Assembly: GCA_040756905.1 (NCBI GenBank)
Contig: JBFLYD010000065.1
Span: 1-64,000, forward strand
Direction of reading: 5' to 3'
Source of the DNA: Acidobacteriota bacterium
GTDB lineage: Bacteria > Acidobacteriota > Aminicenantia > JBFLYD01
DNA: 64,000 nucleotides
Shown here in pieces: positions 59,472 through 64,000 of this stretch. The first letter of the stretch is position 1. The number at the start of each line of letters is the position of its first letter. Under the pieces are notes generated by a model. It ran no database searches, had not been told where the DNA came from, and saw only the letters and a program-made list of their open reading frames with translations. The translations under genes and the position numbers were made by a program.

Positions 59472-61223
59472 ATGCTCAAGCTCAAAGGAGTATCAATTGC
59501 TCCAGGTATATCGATTGGAAGAGCATTAATCAAGGAAAAAAATTTATTTTCTTCAACCATGAAGAAAATAAAAAAATCAGATATCAACAATGAGCTGAAT
59601 AAGTTTGAAGATGCAGTAGAAAAATCGAAACAAGAAATAATCTCAACAAAGAATGATATAGAAGAGAAAATAGGCAAAGAATCAGCTCTTATTTTTGAAT
59701 CCCATTTGCTTTTAATGGAGGATAAAATCTTTCTTGATGAAGTTAGAAATCTGATCAAAAAAAATAGAATAAGGGCGGATGCAGCTATTTTAAAAACAAG
59801 AGATAATTTTAACAAAATATTTGAATCCATAGAGGATAAATATATAAAAGAAAGAGTCCATGATGTATGCGATGTTTTAACCAGAATTTATAAAAATATA
59901 AAGAAGGAAGAGGAATTAACACTGGATATAAAAAAAAGACCAAGTTTTATTATTATAACTCATCAAATCCTTCCATCTGAAGTAGCCGAGCTTTTCAATT
60001 ATGAAAACATCGTTGGACTTGCAGTAGACCATGGAAGCAAAATTTCTCACGCAGTTCTGTTGGCAAGGTCACTGGGAATCCCTGTGGTGATCGATTTGAA
60101 GAATTCAATCTCAACGATAAAAAATGATGATCTCGTAATAATAGATGGGATTGAGGGTGAAATTATAATAAATCCTTCGCCTTCCATATCAAAAAAATAT
60201 GCAGAAAAAATGGAGAGATATAAAGAAAAAAAGAAAGACGAATACAAAATTATTTCCCTTCCTTCAGTAACCCTGGATGGATTTCCATTCTTTCTGTATG
60301 CAAACATCGAACTTCCAGAAGAGGTAAAAAGTGCGTTTTCCTATGGAGCAGAAGGAATTGGACTTTTTAGAACAGAATATTTATATTTACACTCAAAAAA
60401 CCTTCCAACAGAGGAAGAGCAATTTTCAGTTTATTCTAAAATGGCGGAAGAATCGTTTCCAAAACCTTTAGTTATCAGAATTTTAGATGTGGGAGGAGAT
60501 AAGAAGATTGTTCCAATTAACGAGGAGCCAAATCCTACTCTTGGCTTAAGGTCAATTAGATTACTTTTAAAAAGAAAAGATATACTGAGATCTCAGATTA
60601 AAGCAATCATAAGAGCCTCTTATCTTGGAAATGTAAAAATACTAATTCCCATGGTTACCGAATTATCTGAGTTAATTTCATTTAAAGAACTTGTTGAGGA
60701 AACAAAAAATAATTTGAAAAAAAGAAACATCCATTTCGATGATAATATTCCTGTAGGAGTGATGATTGAAGTTCCAGCTGCAGCTTATATTTCTGACATT
60801 TTAGCAAAAAATTGTGATTTTCTGAGTATTGGCACTAATGATCTTATTCAATACACTCTTGCTATTGATCGAACAAATCAAGAAGTATCTTATCTATACA
60901 AACCACTTCATCCTTCAATACTGAGAACTATTCAAAAGGTGGTTGAATCTGCTAAAATAAATCAAAAAGAAATATACGTATGTGGAGAAATGGCTTCCGA
61001 TTCCCTTTATACATTGACACTGCTCGGACTTGGAATAAATTTTTTCAGCATGAATCCATTCTTTATCCCGAAAATCAAGAAAGTTTTGAGAAGAATCGAA
61101 AAAGAGAAGATTACTGAGATTGTTACTGAAGTATTCAGTCTGAGCTCGGCCGAGGAAATTGAAAAATACCTCTACGAAAGCATAGATAAAAAATTTCTAG
61201 GAATTTTAAAGCAAAATGAATGA
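59472..61223 (+). CDS. ptsI: PTS Enzyme I (phosphoenolpyruvate-protein phosphotransferase)
   Basis: LKGVSIAPGISIGRALI begins the protein. GLAVDHGSKISHAVLLARSLGIP (about 178-200) contains the phosphohistidine. FRTEYLYL, ILDVGGDKKIVPINEEPNPTLGLRSIRLLL, GVMIEVPAAAYISDIL and FLSIGTNDLIQYTLAIDRTN form the PEP barrel with intact Mg ligands. I start at ATG 59472; an in-frame TTG at 59454 overlaps ptsH. It drives HPr and the two EIIA proteins in this set. Confidence 0.95.
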   Translation: MLKLKGVSIAPGISIGRALIKEKNLFSSTMKKIKKSDINNELNKFEDAVEKSKQEIISTKNDIEEKIGKESALIFESHLLLMEDKIFLDEVRNLIKKNRIRADAAILKTRDNFNKIFESIEDKYIKERVHDVCDVLTRIYKNIKKEEELTLDIKKRPSFIIITHQILPSEVAELFNYENIVGLAVDHGSKISHAVLLARSLGIPVVIDLKNSISTIKNDDLVIIDGIEGEIIINPSPSISKKYAEKMERYKEKKKDEYKIISLPSVTLDGFPFFLYANIELPEEVKSAFSYGAEGIGLFRTEYLYLHSKNLPTEEEQFSVYSKMAEESFPKPLVIRILDVGGDKKIVPINEEPNPTLGLRSIRLLLKRKDILRSQIKAIIRASYLGNVKILIPMVTELSELISFKELVEETKNNLKKRNIHFDDNIPVGVMIEVPAAAYISDILAKNCDFLSIGTNDLIQYTLAIDRTNQEVSYLYKPLHPSILRTIQKVVESAKINQKEIYVCGEMASDSLYTLTLLGLGINFFSMNPFFIPKIKKVLRRIEKEKITEIVTEVFSLSSAEEIEKYLYESIDKKFLGILKQNE

Positions 61224-61578
61224 TATAGATAAAATAAAAATCGATAAACCGTGGGGTTATGAAATTTTATTTGCTAAAACTGAATTTTATGCAGGCAAGA
61301 TTTTAAAAATTAATTCAGGAGAACAATTAAGCCTACAGTTCCATGAAAAAAAAGATGAAACTATATATCTTTACGCGGGCAAAATGAAATTCATAGTTGA
61401 AGAGGATGGAAAGCTTGTTAAAAAAACATTAGAGAAAGGGATGACTTACAGAATTAAGCCCGGCACAAAGCATAGAATGATTGCTTTAAAAGATTGTGTA
61501 GTTTTTGAAGTTTCTACACCTTACCTTAATGATGTTATAAGATTAGAAGATAAATACGGAAGAGAAGATAAATTATAA
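61216..61578 (+). CDS. Single-domain cupin of mannose-6-phosphate-isomerase type II kind
   Basis: IDKPWGYEILFAKTEFYAGKILKINSGEQLSLQFHEKKDETIYLYAGKM carries the cupin HxH-like region (FHEKKDE) and GMTYRIKPGTKHRMIALKDCVVFEVSTP the second cupin motif. At 120 residues it resembles the C-terminal domain of bifunctional ManC/PMI enzymes without the nucleotidyltransferase. It may be a sugar-phosphate isomerase or a sensor. It overlaps ptsI by 8 bases. Confidence 0.82.
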   Translation: MNDIDKIKIDKPWGYEILFAKTEFYAGKILKINSGEQLSLQFHEKKDETIYLYAGKMKFIVEEDGKLVKKTLEKGMTYRIKPGTKHRMIALKDCVVFEVSTPYLNDVIRLEDKYGREDKL

Positions 61579-61593
61579 AAATTAAATCTATTT

Positions 61594-61719
61594 AATACAA
61601 ACGCCTTTAATTCTGATGCATTCCTGTCCCCTCACCCCTCCCTCTCCCCTGAGGGGAGAGGATGAAGTGAGGGGGAAAACGATTAAGATGTAACAAATAT
61701 TAAGGCGTTCGTATTAGTT
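61594..61719. repeat. R3-type ends around a different core, copy d
   Basis: AATACAAACGCCTTTAATTC at the left and TTAAGGCGTTCGTATTAG at the right are inverted copies of the R3 terminal sequence (TAATACAAACGC). The core is a CCCCTCACCCCTCCCTCTCC...GGGGAGAGG...GTGAGGGGG palindrome, unlike the TGTAGGGCAA core of copies a-c. It separates the convergent cupin and ssb genes. Confidence 0.7.
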
Positions 61720-61721
61720 TC

Positions 61722-62174
61722 TCAAAAAGGAGGCTCTTCCTCATCAACCGAAGGAATTTCTTCGATGATATCCTCTGTTATTTCCTCAGCTTCTTCATAA
61801 GTATCAGGTATTTCAGGAGGTATCTCTTCTTTTCTACCAATTAAAACAATGTTATTAGCCTCAATTGTGGTGGCAGTTCTCTTCATTCCATTCTTATCAG
61901 TCCAGGTTCTACTTCTCAATTTTCCCTCAATCAGAACCTGCTTTCCCTTATTGAGATACTTATCAACAAATTCTGCTAAGGGTCCCCATGCATTAATTCT
62001 ATGCCATTCTGTCCTTCTTTCTTTAGAATTTAAACTTCTATTAAAAAAGACTTCGGAAGTTGCAACGGAAAATGTTGCCACAGGCCTCTGTATCTGAGCA
62101 GGATATCGAAGTTCTGGTTTGTGCCCCACATAGCCCAATAGAATAACTTTATTTATACTGTTTACATCTTTCAT
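61722..62174 (-). CDS. ssb: Single-stranded DNA-binding protein
   Basis: The OB-fold is KVILLGYVGHKPELRYPAQ, VATFSVATSE, TEWHRINAWGPLAEFVDKYLNKGKQVLIEGKLRSRTW. It is followed by an acidic linker and the protein-binding tip EEEPPF at the very C-terminus. It is 150 residues long, smaller than E. coli SSB but complete. It starts three bases after the cpoB stop. Confidence 0.93.
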   Translation of the reverse strand: MKDVNSINKVILLGYVGHKPELRYPAQIQRPVATFSVATSEVFFNRSLNSKERRTEWHRINAWGPLAEFVDKYLNKGKQVLIEGKLRSRTWTDKNGMKRTATTIEANNIVLIGRKEEIPPEIPDTYEEAEEITEDIIEEIPSVDEEEPPF

Positions 62175-62176
62175 AT

Positions 62177-62953
62177 CTATTGACCTATCCTTCTCAATTT
62201 TTCTTCTGCTAACTTTGCCTCTTCTGAAAATGGAAACTTCGAAATGAGATCCCTGAGAATCTTTTTTCCTTCATCTATTCTCATCAGCTCCAAGAAAGCG
62301 TATCCCTTTTTTAAGTACGCACTGGGTATTTTATCAGCTTTTGGATATGTGCTTATTAAAATATCGAATTCTTTTATTGCGTTCTCATGGTCCTTTTGAC
62401 TGTAATAACATTCGCCAATCCAGTACTGAGCATTATCTGCGTCAGGAGAATCTTTAAATTTTTCTAAATACTGTCTGAAACCTGCTATCGCAAGGGAATA
62501 ATTTCCTTTAATGTAGTCTGAGTATGCGGTGTAGTAAATCTGCTGAGGTTGAGAATAAACAAATTTCTCTTCTCCGATTTTTCCTTGTTTTTCGGGTGTA
62601 ACATCTCTAACCTCGGTTTTTTCTTTTTGAACCTCTTCATAAATTCTACTCAGGGTTGATGTTAACTCAGTTATTTTATCATTTAAAGTTGAAATCTTTT
62701 GCATTCCCACATCTGAATTTTCTTTAAATTCTAAAACTGATTTCTGCAAAAACTTTAATTGTTCTGACATAGTCTTAACCTGAGTGTAGATTTGTAGAAT
62801 CTCATTCGCTGTGGAATCAACCTTTTTTTCTAAGATGCTGACCCTTTCTTGAAGCTTCTGGATCTCTTCCATCAAAATCTGATATTCCTTCTTCTTTGCA
62901 CCTACCATAAAAGGGATGAGGAAAATTAACAGAAGATATACAATTTTTTTCAT
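62177..62953 (-). CDS. cpoB: CpoB/YbgF-like cell-division coordinator (Tol-Pal)
   Basis: The signal peptide is IVYLLLIFLIPFMVGA. A coiled coil from about 25 to 105 mediates trimerisation, and TPR-like repeats fill the end (YSDYIKGNYSLAIAGFRQYLEKFKDSPDADNAQYWIGECYYSQKDHENAIKEFDILISTYPKADKIPSAYLKKGYAF). It couples Tol-Pal constriction with peptidoglycan synthesis in Proteobacteria. It overlaps pal by 4 bases. Confidence 0.88.
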   Translation of the reverse strand: MKKIVYLLLIFLIPFMVGAKKKEYQILMEEIQKLQERVSILEKKVDSTANEILQIYTQVKTMSEQLKFLQKSVLEFKENSDVGMQKISTLNDKITELTSTLSRIYEEVQKEKTEVRDVTPEKQGKIGEEKFVYSQPQQIYYTAYSDYIKGNYSLAIAGFRQYLEKFKDSPDADNAQYWIGECYYSQKDHENAIKEFDILISTYPKADKIPSAYLKKGYAFLELMRIDEGKKILRDLISKFPFSEEAKLAEEKLRRIGQ

Positions 62954-63507
62954 TTTTCAATTATTAGAAACTGAGCTCTCCTGTTCTTTGCCCAGGCTTC
63001 CTCATTGTGTTCGAGATCAAGAGGCTGTGTTTTTCCATAGCTTATTATTTTCATTCTCTCAGGAGAGATACCAAGTGCCACTAAATAATCCCTTGTACTT
63101 TTCGCTCTTCTCTCTCCAAGAGCCATGTTGTACTCTTCTGTTCCTCTTTCATCACAGTGTCCTTCGATTAAAATTTTAACCGTTGCAAAACTCTGGAGCC
63201 ATCTCGAATTTTTCTCGAGCACCGGCTTTGCATCATCCCTGATAAAATATCTGTCGAAATCAAAATGAATCATTTCTAATGGAGATTCTCTGTTAAGTTC
63301 TTCTAAAGTTTTCATCCTGAATATCTCTTCCTCTGTTAGTTCTGGCTCTTTAACAACCGGAACTTTTTCAACCTCTTTTTCTTCAATTTTCGGAGCTTCC
63401 TCAATTGCCGGTGGTGATGGAGGAGTAACTTCGACTTTCTTTTTACAATAACTCAAAAATAAAATTAGTAAAATTAAAGAAAAAACTACAGCTAAAACTT
63501 TTTTCAT
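62950..63507 (-). CDS. pal: Peptidoglycan-associated lipoprotein Pal
   Basis: The lipoprotein signal ends at FLSYCKKK (C21). A Pro/Glu-rich spacer (about 28-70) follows. The OmpA domain is MIHFDFDRYFIRDDAKPVLEKNSRWL, IEGHCDERGTEEYNMALGERRAKSTRDYLVALGI and IISYGKTQPLDLEHNEEAWAKNRRAQFLI, with the Asp and Arg that bind meso-diaminopimelate. GGGAGG lies 6 bases upstream of the ATG. Confidence 0.94.
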   Translation of the reverse strand: MKKVLAVVFSLILLILFLSYCKKKVEVTPPSPPAIEEAPKIEEKEVEKVPVVKEPELTEEEIFRMKTLEELNRESPLEMIHFDFDRYFIRDDAKPVLEKNSRWLQSFATVKILIEGHCDERGTEEYNMALGERRAKSTRDYLVALGISPERMKIISYGKTQPLDLEHNEEAWAKNRRAQFLIIEK

Positions 63508-63535
63508 TTTAACCTCCCATTTATTTTAATAAGAA

Positions 63536-64000
63536 TCATTTTGACCAGTAACCCATCTTATTATTCCCTTCAAAGGTAATCTGCTTTACATTTTGTCCAT
63601 CATAATCCACAAGGAATATCTGATAAGAACCCGTTCTATTCGAAGAAAATGTTAAATGCCTTCCATCAGGAGACCAAGAAGGGTTTTCATTTCTCCCTGA
63701 AAATTCTGTTAATTTAATTATAGTATTATTTCTTATGCTGTACACGTATATATCAAAATTATTTTCTATCCTTGATACAAATGCAATCCTGTCACCATCA
63801 GGACTCCATGCTGGCGAGTCATAATAAGAACCCTCGTAAGTTATTCTCCTCACATTTGTTCCTTCTACATCCATAATATAGATTTGAGGCGACCCACTTC
63901 TATCAGAAGTGAATGCTATCTCTCTTCCATTAGGAGACCAGCTGGGTGATGTATCAATAGAATTATTAAATGTCAATCTTTTTAAACCAGTCCCATCACT
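63536..64000 (-). CDS. tolB: TolB, C-terminal part (continues beyond the right edge)
   Basis: A WD40-like beta-propeller: DTSPSWSPNGREIAFTSDRSGSPQIYIMDVEGTNVRRITYEG, then DSPAWSPDGDRIAFVSRIEN, ENPSWSPDGRHLTFSSNRTGSYQIFLVDYDG. The reading frame is open to 64000 (SDGTGLKRLTFNN), so an internal TTG at 63976 is not the start. TolB is the periplasmic part of Tol-Pal, and the order tolB-pal-cpoB is canonical. Confidence 0.92.
   Translation of the reverse strand, partial: SDGTGLKRLTFNNSIDTSPSWSPNGREIAFTSDRSGSPQIYIMDVEGTNVRRITYEGSYYDSPAWSPDGDRIAFVSRIENNFDIYVYSIRNNTIIKLTEFSGRNENPSWSPDGRHLTFSSNRTGSYQIFLVDYDGQNVKQITFEGNNKMGYWSK

Noticed and set aside
1-64000. tRNA, rRNA or riboswitch genes
   Set aside because: I looked in the intergenic stretches for T-arm (GGTTCGAATCC-like) and common riboswitch motifs and saw none; a covariance-model scan would be decisive.

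Overview
The window is a 64-kb piece of an AT-rich (roughly one-third G+C by eye), densely coding genome of an anaerobic or microaerobic bacterium with an outer membrane. The outer membrane is indicated by LptB and a large LptC/LptA-like protein, BamD, and a TolB-Pal-CpoB end. The mix of secreted glycosidases and peptidases, an Hdr/Mvh-type [NiFe] hydrogenase, a regulatory PTS with sigma-54, and many short palindromic repeats would suit a poorly cultured lineage such as Aminicenantes/Acidobacteriota or a neighbour. That placement is inference; no rRNA gene or phylogenetic marker was tested.

Layout. 1-0.6 kb: the end of an IS21-type element cutting the toxin gene of a vapBC pair. 0.9-11.9 kb: catabolic and export-signal genes (S58 and M19 peptidases, Asp/Glu racemase-like protein, GH38 alpha-mannosidase, GH78 rhamnosidase-like enzyme, DUF401 permease). 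12.0-17.3 kb: a compact osmotic-stress operon (MscS channel, GT20 synthase, DUF5752 protein, TreT-like synthase, trehalose phosphatase), visibly richer in G+C than its surroundings. 17.6-24.3 kb: AlaX editing protein, then leftward genes including RdgB, a Crp/Fnr regulator, a hemerythrin protein and YwiC, followed by MgtC, UbiA and methyltransferase genes. 25.1-40.5 kb: a 15-kb operon for an electron-transfer complex. 40.7-50.1 kb: leftward housekeeping genes (CvpA, PHP, PurC, FabD, Na/Ca-exchanger-like, SufT-like, BamD, epimerase, Rpe, PASTA) with rightward PgsA. 50.6-61.6 kb: RecJ, LptC/A, LptB, RpoN, HPF, PtsN, HprK, RapZ, EIIA-Man, HPr, Enzyme I, cupin. 61.7-64 kb: SSB, CpoB, Pal, TolB (cut by the window edge).

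The most striking region is 25.1-40.5 kb. It begins as hdrC-hdrB-hdrA and ends as mvhD-mvhG-mvhA-protease, but hdrA is split. Its N-terminal half is one gene (26557-27420). Its C-terminal half is fused behind a NuoG/HydA-like iron-sulfur N-terminus about 8.5 kb further on (35266-37017). Between them lies a full HydABC-operon-like module: DRTGG, anti-sigma ATPase, degenerate [FeFe]-hydrogenase-like protein, DRTGG, PHP, ATPase, NuoE, 2Fe-2S protein, and a NuoF fused to a GltD/NfnB-like flavoprotein. The predicted product is an NADH (and perhaps NADPH)-linked, HdrABC-Mvh type flavin-bifurcating [NiFe] hydrogenase in which the catalytic [FeFe] subunit has been replaced by HdrA-C plus a [NiFe] module. 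Both junction flanks carry a copy of the same GGCACAAAGG palindrome.

Intergenic space is dominated by at least six families of short palindromic repeats (called R1-R6 here). R2 (three full copies plus one partial) has a first stem with compensatory base changes between copies, and carries a Shine-Dalgarno/start-codon unit on the minus strand. In one copy that unit appears to supply the start of rdgB.
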